From Callaeas wilsoni (Eukaryota; Chordata; Aves; Passeriformes; Callaeidae), in the NCBI GenBank assembly GCA_013398955.1, contig VWPU01003199.1, positions 19,692 to 83,691 of the forward strand: a stretch of 64,000 nt of DNA, in the 5' to 3' direction. Numbering within the stretch: the stretch's first letter is position 1; every line of letters starts with the position of its first letter. Under the pieces are notes generated by a model. It had not been told where the DNA came from and ran no database searches. It saw only the letters and a program-made list of their open reading frames with translations. The position numbers and the translations under genes are program-made. This document shows, piece after piece, positions 1-14,400 of the stretch.

Positions 1-2285
1 TATCCTGCTTGGCATATGCAGCCCATAGCATCCTCCACTGCTCTCTCGTTCCTAGAGCTTTGCTAATGTATTCCCAACACATACTCTGACCTCTGCCTCT
101 TCCTCTAGTTTCTCTGTGCTGGTATTTGCACAATGCTTTATGATGGAAAAGTGACAAATATCTTTCTAGAAATCTTTACTTCAACAAGTATTTCGTTATA
201 TTTACTCTTACCAAAACCTGCTTTTTGAGATCGTCTGAAATGAGCAACAACTGAAAAGCTCTCACATAAAAATTCTCAGACTATGAAGCCTAAAACCAGA
301 CACCGACTGCAGAATGCTGCAGAATGCTTGTCAGCCCAAACAGCTAGATGAACAGCAACAATGTGTGTACAGCTTTGGTTTTTTTCCTCTCAAAGAAAAC
401 TCAGAACAAAATATAGGCTACATTTTCACAACGATTATATTAGATAGGAGACCACGGATTTCTGTTCAGCCATATCTGCTTCACATGCACACACAACTGT
501 CAGGTATGCAGTATTTCAGAATCAATGATGAAATAGCAATGCTGAAATAAGCCTGCTGAAACTCCAAGCTTTGTGTTTGCTTCACTGAGAACTATCTGGC
601 CATAACTGCACACACAAGCTTGCTTGCAGAGGGAATCGCTAAAAATCTGGTGGCAAAAACTGTTTCAGCCCGTACAGCTGACAGAGGAGCTCAGTCTGTT
701 ACTGCTTAACATACAGTCAGACACTCGGTTACTTGGGAATGCCCAAAATAACAGCAGTGCTCAAAAAATGCTTTTCCCCAAGCCTGATTTCTGACAAAGA
801 TATTACTTTAAATGCTGCTTTCAAAATTACCACCGGCCCCTTTAAACTTGCACGCCAAGTCTGCTGACCTTCCGGACAAGCAATAAAGGGGTTTCTATTC
901 CTTACTGGGAATCTGGTTTGATGATTCTAAGTTTCCTTAATTCTTCATAACCCAGCAAGTCCATTACTTAAAGTCATTATATAATGCATCATGAATACAC
1001 AATTTTAATTCTTTTTGCCCCTTAACCTACATGGTGCTTCCATAGCCATTTTTCTACCCAGTATATACTAAAAGATTCTTACTACTTACACTGAGTGGAT
1101 ACCAATCAATTTCGAACTGCAGTAGAGTATCTTTGAGTGTCATGCTGTGACATCAGTTTAAACTTTTTACTTCATCTTTGCCTCAATCAGTGGGGAAAAC
1201 TACTGGTACTAACTCTTTTTTCCTGCTATTTTGTTTTCTACACCATCATGTCCAAAATAGAATCATTTGCACCCTACTTGTCACTAGTTTTACACCATTT
1301 AGCAATTATTTTCCTACTGAGATTGCATTAAAGATAGGCAGCTGTGGAAGAAAATAAATGAGTGTCTGCTGATGTGAATCAACATTTACCTGAAGTACTT
1401 TCTCATGCATTTTCTTCAGAAAATGTGGCCTTTTTGTCAATCACTGCTCAGGCAAAGATTGCAATACATAGCTACTCTTAGGAGGAGATCACTTTTCACA
1501 AGTGATGGATGATCTCAAATCATTACTTTCAATATGCACACTTTGTTGATAAACTGAGTTTCACCCGCTGCCGTATTGTCTGGTTTCTCAGACTTGTAGG
1601 GTGTATCTGAAGCTTTCCTTAATTCTTAGCATGTTAGATTTTGCTAATTGAGGCATCAGCAAGTTTTGTAATCGTATTCTTTCGTCCTTAGTCTATCAGA
1701 TACAGAAAGTGAGTCGTTGCAGTAGTTACTGAAGATTTGGCAATAACACTCTCTAACGCTGACTTACCTCTACCCAACTTTGATGTTCCATTTTTTCTAT
1801 ATAAACAGAACTCGGCTTGTAATGACCTATTATCACAGCCCCTGATTATAAAGTTCCTATTTGATTACATCTAAAACAAACATAGAGTTGGGCAGTTGTG
1901 GTATCTTCCAGAAGAACAAGCTGACGGAATTTCTCCCCAACTTGTTATTTTCTCTTAAGTGGTGTTAAACCCTCGGGGGTTTTATTTAAACACTGTCAGA
2001 GGAGGGGAGTAAAAGGTCAAGCCCTCAAACTCAGACTGTAAAGCTTTTTAAAATCTCCAGCTATTATTTGTTTCCCTGCATTCTAGCAGCTGTTATGACG
2101 TTGTATTAATTCCTACGAGCTTGGCTGGTTTGCTGCCGGCACAACCTGGCAAATCCACAAAGTTCGAGAGACAGTGTCTGGGGAACGAAAGTTAATTTCT
2201 CCCTAACTCACCAAATAATTTTCAAACAACAAAAGAGCTTCCAGGACAGTGAGGAGATTTGCAAGCGGAAGGCCGTTTCTCTTAC
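1..2285 (-). other. MICAL3: Intron after MICAL3 coding exon 16 (partial)
   Basis: AT-rich sequence with no open frame resembling a MICAL3 exon and no dispersed repeat I can name. Its other end lies outside the window. Confidence 0.85.
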
Positions 2286-2472
2286 CGTCCTCGATGTCGT
2301 AGGCGTAGGACGACAAGCGCAGCGTGGTGCCGCAGTACTCGCACTTGAAGCAGCTGCGGTGGAAGAACTTGCCCTCTGCACTGAGCCTCTCCATCACGTA
2401 GACCCGCTTGCGGCAGAAGTAACACACGTCGCTGCCTCCCAGGTTCTGGGGGAACTCCTTCTTGAGCGAGCC
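2286..2472 (-). CDS. MICAL3: MICAL3 coding exon 16 (residues 747-809), LIM domain start
   Basis: Encodes [40 protein letters not shown] and [20 protein letters not shown]. Zinc ligands visible are C763, C766, H784 and C787 of the first finger and C790 and C793 of the second. The remaining ligands must be in the next exon beyond base 1. Acceptor GTCCAG|GG; donor ACG|GTAAGA. The exon is GC- and CpG-rich compared with its surroundings. Confidence 0.97.
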
Positions 2473-5400
2473 CTGGACAGAGGAAAGGACGGATGAATCC
2501 GTGTACGTCCGGCCTCACCGAGGTCACACGGTCGTGTTTGCTTTTCGTTTACGTGGATACGGGAGCACCTGGATGCTGCTGCAGTTCTCGGACACAGCTC
2601 ACAGTTTTAACGAGGACACCAAAAACTAACCTTGCTGTCCAGGAAAAAGGCTCCTGGGATGCCATGCCTACATGTACCAGAAGCAAAAAGTTCTGGGTAG
2701 ATGAGTGGACACCATTACTATTAGTGATGACCCTGAAACCAGTGACATCAGGAGGCATATGAAGTAAGGCAAAACCATTAGAACACCCTCAAACAGCAAT
2801 TCTTAGACCTACATTACCAAAATCAGTGTTTCCTCCAGAAAGCAGCGGTGCAGAAGTGTTATGAACAGTTTCTCAATTAATTATGCACAATCTTTGGACT
2901 CTGGCATTAGACTTAAATATTTGGCAAAGAAAACGAGGACAAGAGCGAGGGTGGATGGAGAAAGGGAAACAGAAATCTCTCACAAAGTAACAACTGGACA
3001 CTCACAAAACTTCGGATCTACACGACATCTAATCACAAACACGAGTCATCCCCGGCACATCGTCTTACCAGTTCCTTCTTGTCTAGAAGGGTTTTGGGTT
3101 GCTCTTTCCTTTGAAGCTGATTGGCTATCTGCTCAGCCAATGAGCTCACTCCGCCTGTGTACATCTTTATATACTTCTACCAGATGGGTTGAATAAAACA
3201 AGAGTGATGTGAGAAAAGAAAAAAAGAATCAAATTAAAAAAAAAAATAACTAGAATGATGAGAGGTTAGGTGGTGAAAAGGTGCAGAGAGGTCAAATCAT
3301 GCCAAGACAGTGGACAATATAAAGTGACAAGTAGTAATAGCAAAGCCAGTGTCATCAGAAATCACCAGTACAGTCCAGTATCACCTGTAGGAAGGGACAG
3401 GAAGGCTTGCATTTTGCATTTTTTAAGTGTTCCAGAAATACTACAATGATGAAGGGAGCAGATCTTTTTTTCACCCTGGAAACTTGAGTATACATACTTC
3501 TAAAGGATGAGACTAAACACAGGTTAGGATTTCAGGTTCCAGGTAAAACTGACATCAGAAACAAAGATCTTTTAAAAGGCACGTTACCGAGTCTAATGCA
3601 ACATGCTGATTTACAACAGTATATTTGTACATTTTGCACCTGGAAGGAATTAATTTACAGAGCATTCACAGAGCAGGGAGAAGTCCTTACCTAAGGAACT
3701 CACAGTGATTCAAAAATATTAATTCTTCCAGTGCTAAAAATATGCAGAGGTTTATATGGAAGAAGATGGAAGAGCCTCATCCAATGCATTAAAGCCATAC
3801 CTGCAGACATCTGGAACATATATTTGTTCAACCCTGAACACGGCTTTATGACTTGGCTTTTCTCCACCACGGGTACAGACTGACTCCATAACCCCGGATA
3901 TCTAAAAACCCTCCGGTATTTTCAGCAGTCTAGGCAAGCTGGCTGTTACCTTAGATGGTACCAAATGAGTGTCTGCAAGCCAAGTTCAATCACTGCAGGA
4001 GCGGAGGAAGTGTTTTTCACAGGAAACACAACCGTTGGCAATAATTACACAGTTAAGAAAATGAGGTGGTTACATCCATGTTAGCTCAATCACACTGCAA
4101 ACGCCGCGGATTTGACTCGGAGCAGCAAAGGGCACGCCAAGCAACTTCCCTTTTCCACACTAAGCAGCATTATGAATTCCAGCAGGATTCTTAGCTCATA
4201 CAGGATCAGAGAGCCACTCAGCTTCTAGCAAGTGTGAAACGCCAAGGATAACAAAAGGAAGGGACTACAGTTGTATCTTAAAATCCATTTTACTTTATAG
4301 CAAAACTTGCTTGAAGCACAGTAGCTATTTCCCACAACTAATAACTAATTTAATATGTGGTTATTAGCCTTTTAGGAATGTTGAAAACCTTCACAAGCTC
4401 AGACATGAGAACAGCAGGGAGCATCACAAAAACTGAAATTCACCACAGAATGGGTATTTCTTTGGGGAAAAAGATTATGAAAATGGAGTGCTCAGCCAGA
4501 GATTACTGCTGCTGTCACTACAGTCCTAATTCCTTAAGCTCTTTGTCACTGCAGTAATGAGGGTTTGTTTCTACCCAGAAAGAACTTATACCTGTCTACT
4601 GATTCCATTCCAAGAGGCAGAGCACTTGCAGTATTTCCATATGCAAGAAATAACAAATGATTTGTCTTTCAGAGTTTTCCAGCCTCCCTGTGTGCACATA
4701 CATATGTGCAGAGTTGCTTTTCAGCGACATGTATCTTGTCAAACATTACATTTAAAATGGTGATCACTTCTAAAATTTTTTTCAGCATTGATTTTTAACT
4801 GGCAATCAATAATTTGGCCAAGAGTTTTCTGTTTCCTCTGAACGATCAGAGACCTCTGAGGCTTTTTAAGTTTTCTTAAAAGAGAGATCAAGCACTTCCA
4901 GAGGAAAACCTGCCTTTTAGCTGAACCAGGTTTCCCCTGATCAAGTTTTGATTTGAAACCTTCAACTGCAGATCCTTCAGCATCTTTAAACTTCTACCAG
5001 CACATAAGAAGTACCGTGCTCGAAAAATGAATACGTTAGTATTAACTCACAGTATCTTGGACTATTTGGTGTGAGAAATTTACTTGCTCAGTTTTTCATT
5101 TGGGGTTGTGGGTTTCTGATTTGTTTTGCTTTTTGCCAACATATCACATCTGGTCTAATTATGGGTATGAAGTGAAGCATTTTATCTTTCTTCCCATGGT
5201 CAAAAGTCTTCAAGACATAGAATGTTCTGCAACATTTTCAAGAGGAGGCAAAGAACCTGCTCCAGCTTAGGTCAAATCAAGTTCCTGCTGTTTATGTAGG
5301 ACAACTGTAACTAGTTCAAATTTTCAGTCATTTTTCAAAAAGCCAAAGCACTCTTTATTTCACACTGTCCATTAACCATATATGCACAAACACATTCTGT

Positions 5401-8400
5401 TGTTTGGCGCGAAACTTCAACAAAAGCAGCAAGCAAAACCAGAAAGCTTCACTGCAAAGCCAGAAGGACTGTCAGTGCTCAAAACCCCGGGTTTGAGGGC
5501 GAGATGCACCACAAACTTCTCACGGACGCCAAACGTTAGAGACATTTAGTTTCAAACTGCTTTACGGCTGACAACGGCCGAGCTGCGCCAGGCGCGGGCT
5601 GCCTCTGGCCGCTCGTTTGTGCACGAAGATGCACAGAGCTTCTGCAGGTGAAGCAGTGCCAGCCCGGCCGTGCCCCGTGGGGTGTCCTTGGCAAGCAAAG
5701 GCAGCTGAGTGCACCTGGAACGCTCAGGCGAGGGCTACCTGTCGGAGAGAGTCGGATGAGGGTGAGGAAGGGCGATTGGAAGAGCGGAGGCTAAGGGAGA
5801 GCTCCCACTGGTCAACAAAGAATCGGCGAGACGGTTCAGTCTCAGGCTAAAACATAAAATAAACATCAACACAATCATACATGTTCTCTTCTGAGGGAGA
5901 AGAGAAAATTTAAAAAAAAAAAAACAAAACCAAAAAAAACAACAAACCCAAGCCAGGCCTCTCTGGTTAGCATCAAGAACGATTTTTTAAAGGCTCTTAC
6001 AGGAAAACTTAAGAGAAAAATATCCAGTGTATCTTTACTTTCTCCCTAGCGAGGCAGAGTAGCTATTCTTAATTTGCTCTTTATTAGGTTTTACATTATT
6101 TAGGACCATTTGGAAGCAGTTACCTACATCCACAGATGTCCAACCTCCTGTAACCCAACCAACTAAGCCACTGGCAAAGACCCCAAATCAATTTCCTCTG
6201 CTCCTTCTGTATCTCCCATTGTTCTCTCTTACTGGCCCAAGGCACTAAGATCATCTTTCAGGCCATGTGAGACCTCTTCTACGTTTTAACTATATAAACC
6301 AAGAGTCTGCTCTGCTGAAGGATAGAGGAGAAAGAAGTTAGATTGCATGTATTTCCAGTAATTACCAGCAAATTTCCAACCTAAAATATACCGTAAGTAG
6401 ATTAGAAAAACTGAACCAAGAAAGAATTAATCAATATAAAATAATCTGCTGATCTTGATTATCAAATGGCAAAGAATAAATCACAGACTGAGAATCTGCA
6501 TCCTTCTGAAACTGGTTCCTCACAGGAGAGCCCAAAATTTGGTCTTCTAACACACTCTTGTTATCTCCTCTATGGATGGTTATGCCCATCTCCCAAGAAA
6601 TACTTCATACAAATAGGAAAAAACCAAAAGTTGGAAGTATCACACAAACAGCACTGGCAAAAACTGAGCATTCCTAAAAATTATAGTCTGGAAAGAAAAA
6701 AAACATGCACATTACAAATAACTGGCTCTCTTTGAAAAATAAATTGTGGTTTTAGTTATAAAAAGAAAAACTAAACGTCATGTAACTGCATGACCCATGA
6801 AAATAGCTACTTCTAGCCACTTGGAATAGGCTAACCTTAAGATTAAATTTACTGAGCAAAATGCAAAAGAGTTTGGCTTTCACAGTTTCCCCAGTTTATG
6901 GAAATACAGTTGTTCATACTAAAATTTTCTGTACATCAACATTTAATCAAGTTTCTTCTCTGAAAATGTCTTACTTTGCTAAGCCTTCTCTCTTGCTATT
7001 TTTCTTGTTTTCTTCCCTTAAATCCCACATCATAATCCATCATTGCTTGCAGTGTTCCAACATCTGTTTCCTCTTTTTCCTCTCTGCCCTACCCACTTTA
7101 TGCTTTCCTCTACTTTGTGTTCTCAGTCTCGCCTCCTTTTCAATTCTGCACGATGCAGAAATTTGACAATTTCAAAAGCAATTTCTATCTTTGCATGGCA
7201 ATGCTGTAATCTTCTACACCCTCCAAAGGAGTTTAAAAATTGCCAGAAGCACTATAAGAGGTAGGAGCAAAGTATTTTGGTCTAGATCTTCATTTCTGTA
7301 TCATCATTTCAAACTGAGTAAGGAAATGCACACGAGCATTGTGAACCATGCTTGAGATGTTAAGTCATGGTATCCATTAACAAAGAGGTGCCACTAATTT
7401 TAAAGTAGTCTTTTTATTCAGGCCTTCATAGCTCGTCCCCAAAATTTCAAACCTAGCCCAAGGTTCGCTGTTCCTTCTTGGAGAACAGCTTCTGTGATTT
7501 TAACCATCAGAAAAAGATGTCATCCCAAAAAGACTCAGCAATGGGAAGTGACCTAGATGTCACAAAAATCTTTTTAGTAGAGCTTGCAAAAGAAATGCCC
7601 ACCAGCAAAAGTTCTGGGACTGTTTATGCTCCAGCTCAAGAAGACAGCTTGATTTGGGATGGTTAACTCAAAACAGTAAGCTATGAAAAAAATCACTTCT
7701 GTAGACGGTGCTTTCCAAAAAGCACTCTGCAGTTTGCCAAGCACTGCTGAAGATAACTGAAAACAGAGAGCAACCAAAGAAATCACAGTTCAAACTGGCA
7801 TGCTCCCATATCCCAAAGACAACAGACTGGAGGGAAAATCAAGCACAAAACCAAAACAAAACACAGTGTACACCGGAATCAAAGACAATCGGCACAAACT
7901 GCCAGCTCTGCCATTGGAAACAACTACACAGGGACACAAGAGCAGTACTACAGAGCCAGGAATTAGGCTTGGAAAATGTGAATATTCTTGCTTCCAGAAA
8001 CAAGTAACATTTGTGAGCAACTGACTGCTAGATGACCACGGTGAGATGACTTGATCCAGAGCCCACCTGGTTTTCAGCGTTTACTCTGAAGTTTAGAGGC
8101 TGCTTTTTACTTCATTGTTTATATTTTGTTTTGAGGAACAGAAAGGGCCACTCAACAAAGAGACAGCTAAGAAATGGCAAGCCGAATAAAGACACTACAC
8201 AAAACAGCCCCGATAATTGTTTTAACCACGTGACTGTAGAGCAGCGGTCATCGCATTTTGGTGATTTTTTTTCTCCTTCTGACCCCAGACTTCACCTGTA
8301 CCCAGCATCCCACACTGCCACAGGACACCAGCTAGGCAGGGCTGTAGTCACCTGATGCCTCAGCGCACGTCTGGACTCCAGGAGGGCAGCCAGCTGACAT

Positions 8401-11400
8401 GCCCTTTGCTCAACATTCATGGGCACTTGGTCATGAGAAAATAAATGAGGAGATCTCTGCGAGACGAGGAAGGAGGCAGGAAGTAAACAAACCAGCACGA
8501 AAAGGAAGAGACACCAAAATGCCAGCCAAAAGGTATGACACTCACATGCAGAACAGTAACAGAAGCTCTCATGTGAAGACTGAGGGTTTTTTTCCCCCAG
8601 TATCTACTGTTCTAATGAAGTACTACATTTTCACCCTCGAGGGTGAGAAAAAACAGTTCAATTAATTGTTACTCACAGCTCTCCCTAGGACTGCTGCAGC
8701 CAAAATCAAACGAGCACGTAGCCTCTCTCTCTGGCATTACCATCAAAAAATAATCTTAAAATGTGGCTCTCTCATGCACAAAGGAGCTTATTTGTAAGTT
8801 TATTTCCCCTCAGTTCTCCATTCTCACGGATTTCCTTTAAATATCTAAACCTGTACTTATTTGTTTCTTAGATTTTGTGTACAGAAACACATTTTAGGGT
8901 AATGTACTTCAGTTCTCATAGAGAATGAATTAATTTCTTACAGACAGTGGTATATGCAAAGTAAATACTCTACATGCCAAAGAGAGCATGTTTAATGAGC
9001 CTGTCTAAATAAAGCAAAGAACAGCAAAATCAAACACTCACAGAAGCTGCCAGTTTTACTTATGCAACTTCACTGTCCCACTTGTTCTTACTGCACTACC
9101 ATGTCAATACACCCCAGGCACAATACTTGACACCTCTGCTATTCTGGTCTTTCATATCAATGTTCCTAAGCTGTTGTGTGGTGCACTTGGTGACATGAAA
9201 AAAGACCTGGCAGGTGGCCTGCTGTATAAGCAGGGATATCACTGCAGTATCACACAGCCTTCAGCTAATTTGTTTGTAGAGCACAAAAGTAAATGCATCA
9301 GGAACTACAAACATGTGCATCAAGAAATCTGAGGCTTGATCTGTCAAGAATGCCAGGGTGCTGCTGTGTATTGCTAACTGTCCTCCAGTGCAGGACTCAA
9401 AACTGGGTTCACATCCAGTTTACAAGAAACACTTTTCCCATTCAGATGCATTAAGAATACTCTCTGCTTTCGAGCTGCTTTCTGTTCCACCTACTCCTTC
9501 CTACTAGATCATTTTCACTGAAACTGGGGCCTATTATAAAGCTGTGGGCTTCTGTGTCATTGCAGACACGCGTACGCATTTTCTACTGCCTGTCAGAAAA
9601 CATTCGGCCCACAAGAGGCTTTTGTTAGAACACATTCTGGAAGTTGCAACAGTTTCATTGCTGGCTCCCATTTATGACTTAATTCATTCAAAAGCTGTAC
9701 TGGAACATCAATTAATTTGTCAATATGAATTCAAATCAATCGGTCCTTTTGAGTGCCTATCTTTTCTTTCCCCATGCTTTTGTATAATACTGAGCCATTC
9801 ACACAGACTGTTGAATATTTCATTGTTAAGAAATCTTCAAAGTTCCTATCCTAAATAACTCCTCATCATTTTTCCTTTTACTTTGGCCTCTAGGAGGCAA
9901 GATGGAATGCCAGTTGTTTAACCATCCAGAAAGCAAGCAGTGAACACAATGCAACCGTGTTTGCATGAATTAGCACAAAACGTAACTCTTCTTGTTCTGC
10001 CACAGCCACAGCATACTTCACTGAAGAGGTGTAAGAGAAAAAGAAGTACGAGAAGAGCTCAAGTGCTCGACCTTTGGCAAAATAAAAGCATATAGCAAAC
10101 TGTTGATGAGGGCTTGTTATGCATTTCTGTGGGTGTCACAGAGGAAGGATCACTCCTGCCTGACTCCAGCAGTTCCAGCGTGTTAACAGCAGCATTAGGA
10201 GAAGTGTGCTTCACCACCCCCTGTATTTGCCCTCTGTATTGCACACGTCCACCCCAGCTTTGTGTCATCAGCACCCATGCCATTTGTTCATGCTTTTTAC
10301 CCTTTCTTGTCTGGGACTCTGCTCCCTGGGATAGCCGGCACCGGGTTCCCTGAATCTCTGCAGGCAACAAATGATGAGCTTAAAAACAATCGCAGACCAA
10401 CTTCCTAATCAGAACACACTTTATCTGATTTTTCTTATGATGCAGGCAGAAAAGAAGCCATAACAAGAGCAGAACAGTTTATTAAGAATATTCTAAACCT
10501 GGCAACAACAAGTTAGCTCCTGTAGGAAATTTTTTTAAAAGTATATATTCATACTAGGTCAATAAACAACAATATAGAACCACAATATAATCAAATTAGT
10601 GCAAGAAAGATGGTAAGACACTCAGTATAACTCATACTGTGATGTTAGTTCAAAGGAAGGAGATGGAAAGTTTAAAAGAAGTGGCAGAATAAATGCATTG
10701 GAAGAGTAGAATTATAGGTTTTAAAAGACATCAGTGTAACAAGGACACAGATCCATCTGACTTGCTATGAGACCTGGGCCAAGACAATTACTGGGAAATA
10801 AAAAAAATCATTCCTAAGGAAAAAGAATGCCTCCAAAAGCAGATTATTCAACTGAGTGCAATATCAGTTCTGTAGCACAGAGGGTAAAAATTCCTGAGTT
10901 AAAAGAAGGGAGACTTCTACAAGACACAACATAGAAAATGGTCAAAATACACTTGGCAGTAGCTGGCTCTCATGACTGAACTAGGCAACCAAAAAGACAC
11001 AGGACAAACAAACACTTGGAGAGGTGACAGAAGGAAAATATAGAGGTACCAGATCCTTAGTGAGTGAAAAAAAAAATTCTCTACATGGAAAATTAATGCC
11101 ACACTAAAGGTTAGAAAGTAAAACTCAGCACTTAACTGCCTTAGTTTCTCTATCTGTAAGCCTGGGCAAAACCTTTCTTCTTTCATAAAATGTATCCAAC
11201 AAAATATTCAAAGGATTTGGGCACAAGGCAGCTAGCCATCACATCATCTGATAACATTACACTGCAGTTTAAAGGCAGGTTTTGCTAATGAAAAGGGCTT
11301 TCCTCACCCGTTCTACCCAGATCTCCACTCCTGCATCCTTCTTGCAAAGTCTGCTGTTCACGGTGTGGCAGAAAACCAACCCCTTTTTTGTCAGGACAGG

Positions 11401-14400
11401 GCAGGTTCAAGCGGGATCAGTAGGCAGACCTGATCTATCCTGCAGATGCAGACACCACACAGGCAGCAAAGAATGTGTGTCCTGGAGGCTGACAATAATC
11501 AGCCCAGATAAATTGCAACATGCAATTACAATTTCAGAAATCATGGCAATAAGGCGAGTCAAACTTTCTGCCAAAGAATAAAATTTGTCTATTCTGCTAA
11601 AAGGTAATGCTCCTTTAAAGAATTTATAGGTATACAAGAGCTCAGCAAAGAAACATGCTCCATCTCTGGGGAAATTCATTTGTACAATCCTTACATGATG
11701 TCATGACAGCTCTATGGAACTGCAACTGCCTTTTCAGGACCTCTAGTTCAGGATTGATCAAGAGGTGGATTTAAAAGCAGGAAAATGAAACAAATAATTT
11801 AAAAGGATACAACTCAAACAAGCACAATGACAATATACAAGAAGACAAATATTAAAGGACTTCTGTAACAGGTGATGTTTAACTGGGACAACAAATACAT
11901 ATGCACAAACATCTGGATGCACATTTATACACAGAGCTCAGAACAGCTCTCGCTGCTCCAGGTTCAAAGTCAAACTGAGACAAGAGCCTGCTGTGGGAGA
12001 AGCAGAAGGACCACGGTGGACATGTGCAGGCCACTACAACACTCAAAACCCACTTCATAGAAGCAATCCTAAAATGTTACGTGGATACAAGGGCAAATTT
12101 TCAGTCAAACCTATTTAAACGGAGAGTGGAGATGGAACAAAGTTTAATTTCCTTTCCCTGCATTACTCCAAACATTTCATTTCTGCTTTGCTGCATCTCA
12201 AAACTGAGAAAGGCTACTGTAATTAAAAGTTTGCCTACAGCAAAATCTCAGTCTCCAGTGGAGACTCTTCATGCTTCCAGTGAGCTAATGCTGCCTGATC
12301 TTCCTAAACTAAGAGGTTGAGAAAGCCCTATCAGCATCTGAAAGAAAGAAAATTGGAAATGTACTTGTAAATAAGCTCTTTGGTTACTGATCTGGTCACT
12401 TGTACAAGCAGCAATGAAGAGAAAGGGACAGAGCATGCAGAGGGAATCACCTGCTGCCTGGGATACGGTGGAGAGGAAGATGGAGTAGAAGAAAGCATGA
12501 TCACTTTTTTGGGGCAGGTCCGAGAACGTTCCTTATGCCTCATCTTTTTTTAAAACAGAAAAAGAAAAAAAAATCGTAACAATGGTAGAAAAGAGGTAAC
12601 ATTACCAGTGGTTTGGTGAGACAGGCCAGAATCCATGATTCTAAGCTCACACCTCTGTCACACGAGCTAAAGGCACAGTGTATCTGAAGCTGAGAGACCC
12701 GAGGTTTTAGCCAGAGCCACGCCATCACATTTGACAGTCAGTGAACACACACTTGTACCAACCAGCAATTAAACCAACAGCTTTTGAGTCAAGGTCTTAG
12801 GATCACTTAAAGGCAAAACTTCAAACTCTCCACAGCACAACTGGACTGCTCTCTTTGCTTCATGAAAAATTACTTATTGCTGTGCCTTGCAATGCTTAAA
12901 AATATCCATCCCGTTGACCTAATTTACTCTTGCTTGCAGCTCATTAGTAATACAATTCAAGTCTCAGTGTTCTGTTCCCAGCCTCAGATCCTTCCTCTTT
13001 AACTTACAGGCATCACACCATCTCAGGCAAGCTAAAATGTACTATTCTACTATAACAGAAATCCAGCTGGTTTATAGATCAAAATGTAGCTGTATCTAAT
13101 AGTCTGCATATTACACAATGCACATACATGTCCTCAATTTAACAGAACAGAAAACATGCCCTTCCTAGTGCTGTACCTCCTTATCACATACAGTCTCTTC
13201 TCCACCATTTCTTGTTTATTTATGTGTCTTCTGCCTGATTTTTCCTTTCCTTTTGAGTTCTCACCAGAGAATATCTGGAAATGGTTGCACTGGGAAAAAA
13301 CAAAATGCTGTGTACCCAAAGTCACTGTTAGGTAAGTCTCAAAAAAACTGCACGTGGTATAGAGATATTACAGTTTACCACTGCCCTTGCAGATGAGCTG
13401 GCACTAACATCTGTTTGGGTGCTTTCTTCCTTTTCAACAAAACAGTTAAATAAATAATACACTCCTCTATCTCAAACAGATGCTACAAGCAGCTTAAACT
13501 AAAGCATATGACTTTGCACTACAGTGAATGAGGAATATTTATATGCTGTTTCAAAAGGCTTAGCTACAAAGTCACTAATTTCTAACTGAAAGCATGGCAA
13601 CATTCTCAACCATAGAGCTGCTCATGGATTTTCATCTGTCCAGGCCAAGTTCGCATTTCAAATGTCAAAATTTTCACAAACTTGCTTATTTTTCCAAGGC
13701 AGATCTCAGAATATAATGTTGTATGAATGCATGAAGCACATGTTCAGTCAGTCCTCCAGCGGAATGTATTTCTGAGCATGCAAAGAAAAGGATGACTATA
13801 AGAAAGCAGAAAATAATCAAGAGGTTTAAATAAAACATTTAAGGTAAAAAAGTAGTATTTGCAGAGATCGTTGGTGTTGTAAGTTCTCTCCTGTTGAGGT
13901 TTCAGCTCTTGCTGTCTGTGGTCATCTCAGTCATCGCTTATTTTCAAAAAACACAGTTCCAACAAAACTATTGCTAAGTTTGTACTACTGCCCTCTATCA
14001 CACTTGAGGGAATGATCTCAAAAGAATAAGCAGCAGATCTCCAGAGGCAGAAAAGATGTGCACCAGAAGACATGGGATCTCCATCTCACAAGCATCTTTG
14101 TACACATCGAGCATGACTGAAGCTTATGTATTACACACAAAAGGTGCTGCTGACAGGAGACCTACAGAACTACAGCAGAAGACTGCTGAGGGCTATAAGC
14201 TGAGGGTCTGGAAATCCAGGGCAAAATTCAGTTTAAAAGGCTTGTCTCTCACACCATGCCCAGTCAGATCCTCTTCTGGATAGACCACACTGCTTTCAAT
14301 GGCTTCATGATCCCGGATGAGATGCTCTTTCCAAAAGCAGCCAAAATGGCTCGGAAAGCAACAGAGCACATGATGGAAGATGTTCTTTTACAAGCAGGCA

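Noticed and set aside
5617..5850. 77-codon open frame in the CpG patch
   Set aside because: Arginine/alanine-rich composition follows from GC content; no homology recognised.
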